This document shows positions 8,354 to 15,630 of a stretch of 64,000 nt of DNA, in pieces. The stretch lies in the NCBI GenBank assembly GCA_964368625.1, contig CAYJBH010000015.1, positions 3,118 to 67,117 on the forward strand. Direction: 5' to 3'. The position numbers and the translations under genes are program-made. Each line of letters begins with the position of its first letter. Position 1 is the first letter of the stretch. Under the pieces are notes generated by a model that was not told the DNA's origin, ran no database searches, and saw nothing but the letters and a program-made list of their open reading frames with translations. The stretch comes from CAYJBH01 sp964368625. GTDB lineage: Bacteria; Bacillota; Clostridia; Oscillospirales; Ruminococcaceae.

Positions 8354-8965
8354 TTATGCGTAGACTTTGCCGTTTTTCCCAACCTTATAATCCTTGTGAA
8401 TCATAACTGGGTTTTTGAAAAGTTTTTCTGCATCTTCAATATATCGACTGTCAAAGCATCCATACTTTGACCGATGCATTACCATGCTTGAATCCTCGTG
8501 AACTTTGTCCATGTGATCATCTTTTTTCATTGTTTGCCACCCTTCAAAAATCATATAAGACTTATAATATAGGTATTGCGAATAGATTGACCGCGCCTTG
8601 TAAGGTCTGTAAGTCAAATGCACAACATCATGATATTGCGCATATGTTGTTAGCTCCATTTTTTCAAATGTCATTCTTTGAGCTACAGGAAAACCAAATT
8701 CATCGCAATAAACCATAGTATACTTTTGACCTTTTTTCAAGTTTGCATTATAACACGCTTTTTGCAATTCTCCTGCATATTTTTGGACGAATGAATCAAA
8801 AGTTTTCAAGGCTTCTTCTTCGGTTTTGTCGTGCCTTTCCTCGAGTTCGTCCGATTGCTCATGAAAAACCATAGTTTCAAAATCTCCGTACAGCTCAACA
8901 GTGCTGATTGTGATTTCGTCCATGCTTGAACATCCACCGAGTTTCATTTTTTTAATCCTACGCAT
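8354..8965 (-). CDS. hypothetical protein, 203 aa
   Basis: The start is set at 8965 (MRRIKKMKLGGCSS), with GAGGA upstream. The N-terminus is acidic and helical; the middle is Tyr-rich (about 115-150). A 14-nt string at its 3' end (8349-8362) is repeated just upstream of its own start region (8998-9011), a trace of local duplication. No domain recognised. Confidence 0.78.
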   Translation of the reverse strand: MRRIKKMKLGGCSSMDEITISTVELYGDFETMVFHEQSDELEERHDKTEEEALKTFDSFVQKYAGELQKACYNANLKKGQKYTMVYCDEFGFPVAQRMTFEKMELTTYAQYHDVVHLTYRPYKARSIYSQYLYYKSYMIFEGWQTMKKDDHMDKVHEDSSMVMHRSKYGCFDSRYIEDAEKLFKNPVMIHKDYKVGKNGKVYA

Positions 8966-9012
8966 TTTTGTATTCCTCGTTTCTTTTGAAAATTGCTTTA
9001 TGTTATGCGTGG

Positions 9013-9065
9013 TTAATCCCACTACAAGGCACGCGGTTTTTGTCGTGTGCCTTAACTGGGATCAA
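9013..9065 (-). ncRNA. intercistronic structured element, copy 1
   Basis: Read leftward: TTGATCCCA, a 3-nt linker, an inner stem AAGGCAC/GTGCCTT (extendable past one mismatch) and a terminal loop, a 4-nt linker GTAG, then TGGGATTAA. The outer arms pair over 9 bp with one wobble. It starts about 10 nt after the stop of the clamp-like gene and lies ahead of the next gene's RBS. See copies at 9665 and 11283. Confidence 0.7.
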
Positions 9066-9075
9066 TTTTGTTGTA

Positions 9076-9636
9076 TCATCTAATCCTTATGGGAAGCAAA
9101 ACGTTTCCTTTTCTGTCTCCAATGTACGCCGGATGAAGAGGGTCATCAAACGTGACTTTGTTGCTTCCTGTGGCTTCGATCATCATTTTCAATCTTTCTG
9201 CATCAAAGTAAATTTTATCATCAACACTAAAACGTATGATTCTTTTGTGCTTGCTTTTTGTTTCTTTTGCTTCCATCTTGCCTTTTGCTATAGCAATATT
9301 CAATGCTTTCATGTCAACTTCTACGGCTTCTCCAACGAAATTTCTTACAACCCTATCAATATCGAATTGATATTTTGATTTTTCAAAACCAAAATCGCAA
9401 TCACTTTCAAGCAACATATATCCGTTTGAAAAGTAAAATTTACCATTGTGCAGTATGTAACCGTCAATCCCTCTTTCCTTGCACTCTTTCGATCTCATCA
9501 TTTTTTTGACCACGGACAAAAGTTTATTAGTTCCGTTGTTTTTTGATAACTCTTCTTGATATTCCTTATGCAACAACGACTTCAAAAGTTCGATCTGATC
9601 CGTTTCCAATAGTTCCAAAATTTTAATAGCTTTCAT
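9076..9636 (-). CDS. sliding-clamp-like protein
   Basis: The 186-residue protein is preceded by AGGAGG. The C-terminal third (RLKMMIEATGSNKVTFDDP, then an ending of LLPIRI) matches the last beta-clamp domain pattern of DnaN (strands, then DPL-P and MPMR-like ending). It is much shorter than DnaN (about 370 aa), so it could be a one- or two-domain clamp relative or a clamp-fold regulator. Fold assignment is inferred from pattern only. Confidence 0.55.
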   Translation of the reverse strand: MKAIKILELLETDQIELLKSLLHKEYQEELSKNNGTNKLLSVVKKMMRSKECKERGIDGYILHNGKFYFSNGYMLLESDCDFGFEKSKYQFDIDRVVRNFVGEAVEVDMKALNIAIAKGKMEAKETKSKHKRIIRFSVDDKIYFDAERLKMMIEATGSNKVTFDDPLHPAYIGDRKGNVLLPIRIR

Positions 9637-9664
9637 GTGTTATCCTCCTGTTTTCTGTTTGTTA

Positions 9665-9715
9665 TAATCCCACCATAGAGCGCACGACATGCTACATGCG
9701 CTCTAGCTAGGATCA
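9665..9715 (-). ncRNA. intercistronic structured element, copy 2
   Basis: Leftward: TGATCCTA, linker GCT, inner stem AGAGCGCA/TGCGCTCT with a 12-nt loop, linker ATGG, then TGGGATTA. The TGA stop of the J-domain gene is the first part of the 5' outer arm. The inner stem differs at nearly every base from copy 1 yet still pairs. Confidence 0.72.
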
Positions 9716-10198
9716 TGTGAGCACCGGCATCGGCTTTGCGCTGTATGTTTGCGTTCCAAACATTTCACGCAATTCACCAATTTCATACTTTTTTCGTGAT
9801 GTTTTTCTGTAATTTTCAGGGGCTTTGTACCACATCTTTTTGTTGCTTGACCACCTGAAACCCAAAGCCTTGATGCGGTCTTTGTGCATCAAAGTTTGAC
9901 CGCTCAACCATACGAAAGTTCCGATAATTTCAACATCAACGCCATTCATGGTTGCAAGTTGCGCCACCAAGTCTTTGAAAACGTCCGGCATTTCGTTGTT
10001 TTCCTTGGTGTATGTTTCGCCTTCGCTATTTTGGTGTATGTTTTTCACGCGGGCAAAAACGTTGTCATATTCGTTTTGCATCTGCTGGAAAGCTTTTTCC
10101 GTGTCACGCCCGGAAACGTCTGGATGGAGCTCAAAAACAAGCTTCTTGTATGCTTTTTTGAGTTCCTCCAAGGTTTTGATGTTTGCAAAATATGTCAT
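9713..10198 (-). CDS. J-domain (DnaJ-like) protein
   Basis: The 161-residue protein has an N-terminal J-domain core with the HPD tripeptide at 25-27, which stimulates Hsp70/DnaK ATPase. The C-terminal part (about 105-150) carries a GFRWSSNKKMWY block found with J-domains in a family of Firmicute phage and plasmid proteins. It probably recruits host DnaK to a phage target. Its stop codon lies inside structured element 2. Confidence 0.82.
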   Translation of the reverse strand: MTYFANIKTLEELKKAYKKLVFELHPDVSGRDTEKAFQQMQNEYDNVFARVKNIHQNSEGETYTKENNEMPDVFKDLVAQLATMNGVDVEIIGTFVWLSGQTLMHKDRIKALGFRWSSNKKMWYKAPENYRKTSRKKYEIGELREMFGTQTYSAKPMPVLT

Positions 10199-10219
10199 GT
10201 TGCAATCCCCCTGTATTTT

Positions 10220-10576
10220 TTAGATAAAGTACATTTCACCGTTCAACTCTAGCGCAATAGCATCTTGCGCAAGTTCACTTTTGAGATTTTGGCAATATGC
10301 AACTACACTGTCAAGGCTTTCGGCAAGCGCACTTTCGCTTGCGTAAGCAAAGACAAGTGTTGTGTTTTCCTTCACAAGCCCGGCAGTCGGCGAAACCCAG
10401 TAGCCCAAAGCAGGCGTAGAGGTTGCGCCTCCGAACTTTTCGGACAACAAAGTTGCCGTTTGATTGACAAATTTTGTATTGTCAATCTCTTTGTTTATCC
10501 CCGTTGTAGATGGCACGTAAACCGTGATTTTGCTTTGCAACTTAAAACAATGCTGCAATTTGCTATTTGTTAGCAT
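10220..10576 (-). CDS. conserved mobile-element hypothetical protein, 118 aa
   Basis: It contains ITVYVPST, FGGAT and an ending of LELNGEMYFI, a pattern I recall from a family of small proteins on Firmicute plasmids and phages with no assigned role. AGGAGGG lies upstream of the ATG. It is predicted to be a compact alpha/beta protein. Confidence 0.75.
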   Translation of the reverse strand: MLTNSKLQHCFKLQSKITVYVPSTTGINKEIDNTKFVNQTATLLSEKFGGATSTPALGYWVSPTAGLVKENTTLVFAYASESALAESLDSVVAYCQNLKSELAQDAIALELNGEMYFI

Positions 10577-10619
10577 TTTTTTGCCCTCCTAAATGTTGTA
10601 GCTGTATGCTTGTCGCTTT

Positions 10620-10865
10620 TCAAATCGCCAAAATGTCTTCACCCATTACCCGGTTGACCTGTTCTGCCGTGTGAGCGTAATACCTGCCACGCCCTGCATA
10701 CCCCTTGTGATGGATGACCTTTCGCCCGTAATATTGTTTTGAGGCAGGGCTGTAGAAAATTTGATAAATGCCGCCATAGTTGCAAACATACTTTCCTTCT
10801 TTGTACATCGTTGCAACATCGCTTTCCAAAATTTCCGTTGTGCCAAATTTTACAACACGTTCCAT
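10620..10865 (-). CDS. hypothetical protein, 81 aa
   Basis: The start is set at 10865 (MERVVKFGTTEILES) after AGGAGG. Tyr- and Gly-rich centre; not recognised. The 120 nt upstream hold several hairpins, including an 8-bp stem TGCAACCG/CGGTTGCA (10912-10937). Confidence 0.75.
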   Translation of the reverse strand: MERVVKFGTTEILESDVATMYKEGKYVCNYGGIYQIFYSPASKQYYGRKVIHHKGYAGRGRYYAHTAEQVNRVMGEDILAI

Positions 10866-10987
10866 TTGTTTTCCTCCTGTTTTGGTGTTTTGGCTGTATG
10901 TTTCGCCACCTGCAACCGCCACAATTGACGGTTGCAACGCTCACGGCCTAAGGCCTTTTTATACTCGCCGTGTCGAGTTTGGCAACG

Positions 10988-11221
10988 TCAATCGTCGTTG
11001 TTTAGGATTGCCGCGCGGCGTTCAGCCTCACTTTTTGTTTTGCAACAATAGTCGCTATTGATGCGGCTAGGGTGTCGGGCGAAAAACGCGTTCTTCCCGG
11101 TAACGCGCCGTTCCCTCTCAGAGGCAGGGCACCAATATAGTTCGGTGCACGCATTATAAGCCACAACCTGATACCTAATTTCGTCGCAAACGTTTTTGTA
11201 CTCGTAAACGTAAAATTTCAT
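10988..11221 (-). CDS. hypothetical protein, 77 aa
   Basis: This is MKFYVYEYKNVCDE, with AGGAGGG upstream. It contains four Cys and many Arg. Codon use is more GC-rich than in the genes further left, as in the other small genes from 10.6 to 11.9 kb. Confidence 0.75.
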   Translation of the reverse strand: MKFYVYEYKNVCDEIRYQVVAYNACTELYWCPASERERRVTGKNAFFARHPSRINSDYCCKTKSEAERRAAILNNDD

Positions 11222-11282
11222 ATTTCCCTCCTACGCCCTGCCGGGCTTGATGGTAGGTCATCACCCTGTTTTTGTTGTGGAG

Positions 11283-11333
11283 TTGATCCCACTATCCAGT
11301 CCACAGCATGCTATGGACTGGTACTAGGGTCAA
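11283..11333 (-). ncRNA. intercistronic structured element, copy 3
   Basis: Leftward: TTGACCCTA, linker GTA, inner stem CCAGTCCA/TGGACTGG with a 10-nt loop, linker ATAG, then TGGGATCAA. The TGA stop of the upstream gene is within the 5' outer arm, as in copy 2. The inner stem is again different in sequence and perfectly paired. Confidence 0.72.
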
Positions 11334-11602
11334 CGGTACACGCACCGGCTTGACCAGGGGTTTTCCGCGTGCAGTACGCCATCTTCCGCGACGTACAACC
11401 ACGCTATATTGTCCCAATGGCACGGCCATTGTTGGAGTTTTGTCAACTCCATGCGCACCCGATACGGTGCGTTGAGCGTGTAGCGATACACCGCACGCCC
11501 TGTATCGGCATCGAGGTTGAAAAACTCGGGGCGCGAATAGCGGAGCTCCCCGTTGCCAAACAAAATCTGTTTGGCGTGTTTTTTTGCGATTCTTTTTTTC
11601 AT
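11330..11602 (-). CDS. hypothetical protein, 90 aa
   Basis: The protein has a basic N-terminus (MKKRIAKKHAKQ) and a Trp-rich C-terminal half (QQWPCHWDNIAWLY). AGGAGG lies upstream. Not recognised; its stop is embedded in structured element 3. Confidence 0.75.
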   Translation of the reverse strand: MKKRIAKKHAKQILFGNGELRYSRPEFFNLDADTGRAVYRYTLNAPYRVRMELTKLQQWPCHWDNIAWLYVAEDGVLHAENPWSSRCVYR

Positions 11603-11640
11603 TGTTTTTTCCTCCTATTTTTTATCTGTGGATGCCCACA

Positions 11641-11976
11641 CCAAAACCAAAACCATTTTGCCAATCGCTCCTTAGTGGTAAATATCCCACAAGCGACGGA
11701 CAAAAGAGCACATCTCAGAAAAATCATGCTCCAAGGTGCTCCAACCTGTAGGGGTTTCGTTGCCCTCACAAGGCACAAAAGTAACACGCGTTCCTACGTC
11801 GTGTGCAAAACCGTAGCGGCCTATACGCACATGGTAGCAGGATTCCGCGAAAAGCGAGGCTGCATCCAGTACCGCCTGCAAAGTATACACATTGTCTATT
11901 TGTACTGTTTTCATTGTTTTTCCCCTCCTGTTTTTTTTTATTCTGGTTTTGGTTTTGGTTTTGGTTTTGGTTTTGG
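11641..11976. repeat. inverted CCAAAA / TTTTGG short repeats flanking a gene
   Basis: 11641-11654 reads CCAAAACCAAAACC; 11945-11976 reads five tandem GGTTTT units plus GG. The two tracts are reverse complements and flank the gene at 11672-11914, so a leftward transcript could close into a large loop containing that gene and place its RBS next to the helix. Confidence 0.75.
11672..11914 (-). CDS. hypothetical protein, 80 aa, first gene of the leftward operon
   Basis: The sequence is MKTVQIDNVYTLQAVLDAASL. AGGAGGGG lies upstream, directly after the CCAAAA repeats. It is the first recognisable gene after the tandem early promoters and their structured leader. Not recognised. Confidence 0.75.
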   Translation of the reverse strand: MKTVQIDNVYTLQAVLDAASLFAESCYHVRIGRYGFAHDVGTRVTFVPCEGNETPTGWSTLEHDFSEMCSFVRRLWDIYH

Positions 11977-12175
11977 TGTGACCACCGCCGCCGGGTTGGT
12001 TGTCCCGGCTACCCCTGTAGCCTCTATGCTACAGGTCATCCAACAAGTTGCATTTGTTGGTATGGACAACGCCCACCGTTGCCGCGTGCACACTGCCATT
12101 TTTTTGTCCCCGTGTGTCAGGGCTATTCAATTTTCAAGGTTCAACGGTTTTGGCTGTCACCCTTACCGTGATTTA

Positions 12176-12204
12176 ATGATACCATACTTTTCGGTATCTG
12201 TCAA
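12176..12204 (-). promoter_or_regulatory. leftward early promoter, downstream copy
   Basis: Leftward, -35 TTGACA (12199-12204), 17 nt, -10 TATCAT (12176-12181). The spacer contains GATACC and GGTATC, a 6-bp inverted repeat overlapping both core elements, a likely operator. Confidence 0.8.
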
Positions 12205-12286
12205 TACTTTTTTTAAAAAAGTTTTGACTTTTTTTGGCGTTTGTTTCGCCAACCTCATTTGGGTTTACTCCCTCTTGATTGATTAC

Positions 12287-12315
12287 ATGATACCATACCT
12301 GCACATACTTGTCAA
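12287..12315 (-). promoter_or_regulatory. leftward early promoter, upstream copy
   Basis: Leftward, -35 TTGACA (12310-12315), 17 nt, -10 TATCAT (12287-12292). The spacer end and -10 (GTATGGTATCAT) are identical to the downstream copy, so the pair looks duplicated and co-regulated. Confidence 0.8.
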
Positions 12316-12857
12316 TACCTTTTTCAATCTTTTTTCAAATCTTTTTTGCAAACGCTCCAAACCCTTGTATTTGCTAGGTTTTCGCGCCTATCGCGTGCGC
12401 ACAATCTGCCGTGGTTGACACTACAACCATCACGGCATGAGCAACCGGCACGTACAAGGTCCTTGACATCACATGCGCATGCTATCATATAGCATAGACG
12501 TTGTGCAGATCCGTTATACAATATCTAGTACGCGCGCGGATTATATAGAGACATGGCATAGCCATCAACATCCTGCATCACAATCCTATATATGCTATCG
12601 CTGCAGATGCACAGCCTATAATACAGATCATATAGCACAATCGTTATCCTGCATCCGTTGCGCATTCTATCCCTATAACGCTGATCATCTGCATATATCT
12701 ATTGTATGCGTTTGTGCAGTGTGCTCTGATGTTGTTGCGGCATTGCTTTTATGTTGTTTCGTTGTTGTTGCAGTGTTGTCACAAATGCCATGCGTGATTG
12801 TATTATATTGTATTATATTTTTTATTTGTTTTCTTTTCTCAAAAAAACATGCACAAA

Positions 12858-12879
12858 ACCGGCATGCATGCATGCCGGT
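12858..12879. repeat. 22-bp perfect palindrome
   Basis: A perfect 22-bp inverted repeat is built from ACCGGC and alternating GCAT steps. It lies in the non-coding region and is not followed by a U-run, so it is more likely a protein-binding or origin-type site than a terminator. Confidence 0.7.
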
Positions 12880-13206
12880 GCTACTGTTTGCGCCATGTAA
12901 TGTATATTGTGTTGCCAAAATGGGCTATTTTTTAATGGGTTTGCATGTTTTTTTACCAAGCCCGGGGGATGGGCGCAGAAAATCGCCTTCAGACCCTTCG
13001 CAAAAATTTTCAAAAACGCTATAAGGGCGAATTGCAAATGAAAGAGGGTAAAGAAATCGAAGAACGAAGAAAAAGCGTGAAGGAGCGACAAAGTTATATA
13101 AATATAAATTAGGTAACGTTTTGGCTGTAAAATCGGAAAAAGCGTTGTGGTTATTGTGTTTTCGGATGCGCTACAAATGTTGCAAAAGCCCCAAAAAACA
13201 AAGGTG

Positions 13207-13235
13207 TTGCAATATATGTAAAAGTATGTTATGCT
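13207..13235 (+). promoter_or_regulatory. candidate rightward promoter
   Basis: TTGCAA (13207-13212), 17 nt, TATGCT (13230-13235). It is the best match ahead of the first rightward gene; both hexamers are 4/6. Confidence 0.45.
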
Positions 13236-13309
13236 ATATGCAGAAGCAATGGTGAATTGTTTCAATCAAGCAAGAAAACATGAGAAAAACAGAGGGAGAA
13301 TGAGAAAAA

Positions 13310-13480
13310 ATGCGAAAAGAAGGTCGAAACACTACAAAGGTAACGGTAACAATCAAAAACACGATTGTGGAAGCTGTAGACAAGTTCAGCGAAGAGACTG
13401 GAGTTCCAAAAAGCCGCATCTATGCGATGGGAGCGCAACTTTACCTTGAAAAAATGAGGAAGGAGATGTTTAAGAATTGA
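13310..13480 (+). CDS. ribbon-helix-helix (CopG-like) regulator, 56 aa
   Basis: The protein is MRKEGRNTTKVTVTIKNTIV, then AVDKFSEETGVPKSRIYAMG. A short beta-strand followed by two helices, with the GVPKSRIYxxG turn, is the RHH signature of dimeric DNA-binding repressors. The start at 13310 has GAGGGAG upstream. The stop overlaps the TTG start of the methyltransferase, so the two are coupled. It may regulate the divergent region just upstream. Confidence 0.78.
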   Translation: MRKEGRNTTKVTVTIKNTIVEAVDKFSEETGVPKSRIYAMGAQLYLEKMRKEMFKN

Positions 13481-15066
13481 ATTTAGGCGATATCACAAAA
13501 ATTGACGGCAAAAAGATCCATCCTGTAGATGTTATCACATTTGGCTTTCCTTGTCAAAGCATTTCATTGGCAGGAAAGCGAGAAGGTGTAAAGCACGCGG
13601 AACATGGACATGAAAAGACAACGGCAAGCGGACTGTTCTATGAAGCGGTAAGAGTAATCAAGGAAATGTTGGAAGCCACAAACGGAGAATATCCTAAGTA
13701 CGCAATTGCAGAAAACGTTTTTGGGTTGTTTAGCTCACAGAAAGGATGGGATTTTTACGATGTTATCACCCAACTTGCAAGAATTAAAGACAAGGGATTT
13801 TATGTACCTAGATGCGAGGAAATCAAAAAAGGAAAGCCAACTGGAAAGCTTGTTTGGCGAAAATCGGGCGCTATCGTGGCAGATGGATTTAGCATTGCTT
13901 GGAGAACACACGATGCTCAACACTGGGGAGTTGCCCAACGTAGACGTAGAGTCTCAATTGTTATCGATTTTAGAGGAAGTAGTGCACCCGAAATACTTTT
14001 TGTCGAAGACGGCTTGCGAAGGAATTATCCGCAGAGCGGATGCTCGTGGGAAAGAGCTACCACAAGTTTTAAGGGATGCGTTGGTGTTTCAGATAGAAAA
14101 TCACGATTGGGTGATGGAGCAAGTAAAGAAAATGTGGGAGTATTTCCTTTTGCACGAACATTAACAGGTGAAATTGCAGGGACTTTGGATGCTAATTATC
14201 ACAAAGGAACAGGAGAGCGAAACGGAGTAGAGAGGGAAATCGTATTTTCACCTTTTACTGTAAATCAAATGCACGAAAGTTTTTTACCAATGTATGAAAA
14301 GGCATCCACTTTTGTAAAGTCTCACCACAAAGACCCTTCCATTGTTGCCGTTCCTTTGGTTTTTGAAAATCATCCAAACGACAGCAGGGTTACAGAATCA
14401 AATGATTGTTGCAGCGCGTTGACAAGTCGAATGGGAACAGGCGGAGGAAACGTTCCTTTTGTTGCCTTTCCCTACTCCATCGCAACGAAAATGCAATCTC
14501 AAAACATTGGAAAAAACGTATCTTGTCCTTTGAGCGGATCGGATTACAAAGAACCGCAAGCGGTTTTTAATCCTATTATTTTGGATCGCGCCAGTTTCAA
14601 TCAAGGAAAGAATGCCCAATACGATTTTCAGATTTTGGAAGATGGTGTTTGTGCCACGATTGTTGCTAAAGGTCCTCACGCAGTGTTAAACGAATGCTCA
14701 AATCAATATTTAGTAAGGCGTTTAACGCAAACTGAATGCGAAAGATTGCAAGGTTACCCGGATGGCTATACAAACATCGGCGATTGGGAGGATCAAAAAG
14801 GTAAAAAACGCAAAATTGAAAAGTCGGATGGAGCAAGGTACAAGGCTTTGGGAAATTCAATTGCTTTACCGTACTGGAAGTGGCAGTTTGAAAACATGCG
14901 TTCATATTTACCCGAGAAAGCAACGCTTGGAAGCTTTTTTGACGGAATTGGTGGATTTCCGATTTGTTTTAACAGCATATACGGCGAAAATGCTACAAAG
15001 TGGACAAGCGAAATTGAAGATTTTCCGATTGCCGTTGTAGCGAAAAGGATTTACAGGAAGGCGTAA
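13477..15066 (+). CDS. circularly permuted DNA cytosine-C5 methyltransferase
   Basis: The 529-residue protein starts at TTG (AAGGAGATG upstream). Motif order is unusual: VDVITFGFPCQ with catalytic Cys26 (motif IV), AENV (79-81, motif VI), QRRRRV (154-159, motif VIII), a long variable target-recognition region, RRLTQTECERLQGYPDG (IX region), YKALGNSIALP (X), and only then FDGIGGF (488-494, motif I, SAM binding) followed by TSEIE (motif II). Motifs I-II therefore sit at the C-terminus. It should methylate cytosine C5 in DNA, as protection or regulation. The N-terminus begins at motif III, consistent with a true permutation rather than a truncation. Confidence 0.88.
   Translation: MNLGDITKIDGKKIHPVDVITFGFPCQSISLAGKREGVKHAEHGHEKTTASGLFYEAVRVIKEMLEATNGEYPKYAIAENVFGLFSSQKGWDFYDVITQLARIKDKGFYVPRCEEIKKGKPTGKLVWRKSGAIVADGFSIAWRTHDAQHWGVAQRRRRVSIVIDFRGSSAPEILFVEDGLRRNYPQSGCSWERATTSFKGCVGVSDRKSRLGDGASKENVGVFPFARTLTGEIAGTLDANYHKGTGERNGVEREIVFSPFTVNQMHESFLPMYEKASTFVKSHHKDPSIVAVPLVFENHPNDSRVTESNDCCSALTSRMGTGGGNVPFVAFPYSIATKMQSQNIGKNVSCPLSGSDYKEPQAVFNPIILDRASFNQGKNAQYDFQILEDGVCATIVAKGPHAVLNECSNQYLVRRLTQTECERLQGYPDGYTNIGDWEDQKGKKRKIEKSDGARYKALGNSIALPYWKWQFENMRSYLPEKATLGSFFDGIGGFPICFNSIYGENATKWTSEIEDFPIAVVAKRIYRKA
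13913..14164 (+). CDS. possible overlapping gene inside the methyltransferase, +1-type frame, 83 aa
   Basis: A second frame reads MLNTGELPNVDVESQLLSIL and continues HPKYFLSKTACEGIIRRA, then RGKELPQVLRDAL, ending in TAA at 14164. I recall this NTGE...KYxLSxxACxGILRRAxxRGKxLP pattern as a stand-alone family in many phage genomes. GGAGA lies 8 nt before the ATG. The other frame in the same bases encodes the conserved methyltransferase motif VIII region, so both frames look conserved. Either a true overlapping gene or a ghost frame; unproven. Confidence 0.4.
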   Translation: MLNTGELPNVDVESQLLSILEEVVHPKYFLSKTACEGIIRRADARGKELPQVLRDALVFQIENHDWVMEQVKKMWEYFLLHEH

Positions 15067-15069
15067 AGC

Positions 15070-15630
15070 ATGATCAGAACAAAAATGCCTTTAACCAAGA
15101 ACGAGTTGACCGGCGAATACTACTACGCAGACCCAAAAACTGGTGAAATTCTTGCCGTTTTGAAAAGCAACAGACTTTTGGATTCAATCACGATCAACAC
15201 TAAATCTAAACAAGGGTTTTATGATGATCACAAAGATAAGTTCAACAAAACGGTTGGTTTCTTTTCTCCGTTTCAAAGCTATGGAAAGTTAAATCTTCTT
15301 GCGTTTGAAGAAATAGCAAAGCTTGACTTAACGGCTTTTGAGATGCGATTGGTTGTTTACTTTATTTCTAGGGTTGCGCAAAAAACATGCGCCATAAAGA
15401 AAAAAAGAACGTCCACCTTAACGCCCGAAGACTTAGAAGAGCTTTTCGGTGTGAAAAAAACTACTGTTTACACTGCTTTGCTGAACCTTCGCAAACACGA
15501 AATTATCCACGTTGGAAGAGGTAAGAAAAAAAAGATCCTGTTGAACCCGTACATATTTTTTAAAGGTAATACCGTAGAAAGGGAAATATATGAATTATTC
15601 AAAACAACAAAATGGTGCAAAACAAAGTAA
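15070..15630 (+). CDS. RepL-like winged-helix replication initiator
   Basis: The 186-residue protein resembles RepL-type initiators of Firmicute plasmids and phages: a conserved FNKTVGFFSPFQSYGKLNLL-like centre and a winged helix at about 115-165 (LTPEDLEELFGVKKTTVYTA). RBS AGGAAGG. It probably binds the origin; the palindrome-rich region at 12.5-12.9 kb is the nearest candidate. Its last 41 nt overlap the next gene. Confidence 0.68.
   Translation: MIRTKMPLTKNELTGEYYYADPKTGEILAVLKSNRLLDSITINTKSKQGFYDDHKDKFNKTVGFFSPFQSYGKLNLLAFEEIAKLDLTAFEMRLVVYFISRVAQKTCAIKKKRTSTLTPEDLEELFGVKKTTVYTALLNLRKHEIIHVGRGKKKKILLNPYIFFKGNTVEREIYELFKTTKWCKTK

Larger units (their letters stand above)
11915..13309. other. 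non-coding divergent control region
   Basis: There are about 1.4 kb without a convincing gene. From left to right it holds the TTTTGG repeats, a run of hairpins that would form the leader of the leftward transcript (GCCGGG/CCCGGC at 11990-12009, CCTGTAGC/GCTACAGG at 12014-12035, CCAACAA/TTGTTGG at 12040-12060), two leftward promoters, a hairpin TGCCGTGGTTG/CAACCATCACGGCA (12407-12437), a stretch dense in short palindromes and CTATA/GATC words (12480-12720), a 22-bp perfect palindrome (12858-12879) and a rightward promoter candidate. It likely combines early switch control and possibly a replication origin. Long frames across it lack an RBS and coding character. Confidence 0.6.

Noticed and set aside
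11945..11976. Telomere of a linear genome suggested by TTTTGG repeats
   Set aside because: The tract is internal, short, and flanked by genes on the same operon; there is no sign of a genome end.
11369..12418. 349-residue plus-strand frame
   Set aside because: It lies opposite two RBS-led leftward genes and the early promoters; composition (Cys/Phe/His-rich, low complexity from the TTTTGG repeat) is not protein-like and there is no RBS.
12463..12493. Rightward promoter with TTGACA at 12463
   Set aside because: A perfect -35 is present but every -10 candidate has poor sequence or spacing (14 or 19 nt).
12473..13024. 183-residue plus-strand frame
   Set aside because: Runs across the palindrome-dense region and the 22-bp palindrome; Cys/Ile/Tyr-rich composition and no RBS point to non-coding DNA.
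13038..13112. 24-residue frame (MKEGKEIEERRKS)
   Set aside because: Too short and without a clear RBS; could be a leader peptide but nothing supports it.
12822..13265. 147-residue minus-strand frame
   Set aside because: Phe/Ile/Tyr-rich translation of AT-rich DNA, no RBS, opposite the RHH gene leader.
13231..13449. 72-residue plus-strand frame
   Set aside because: Overlaps the RHH gene in another frame; the RHH frame has a recognisable fold and couples to the methyltransferase.
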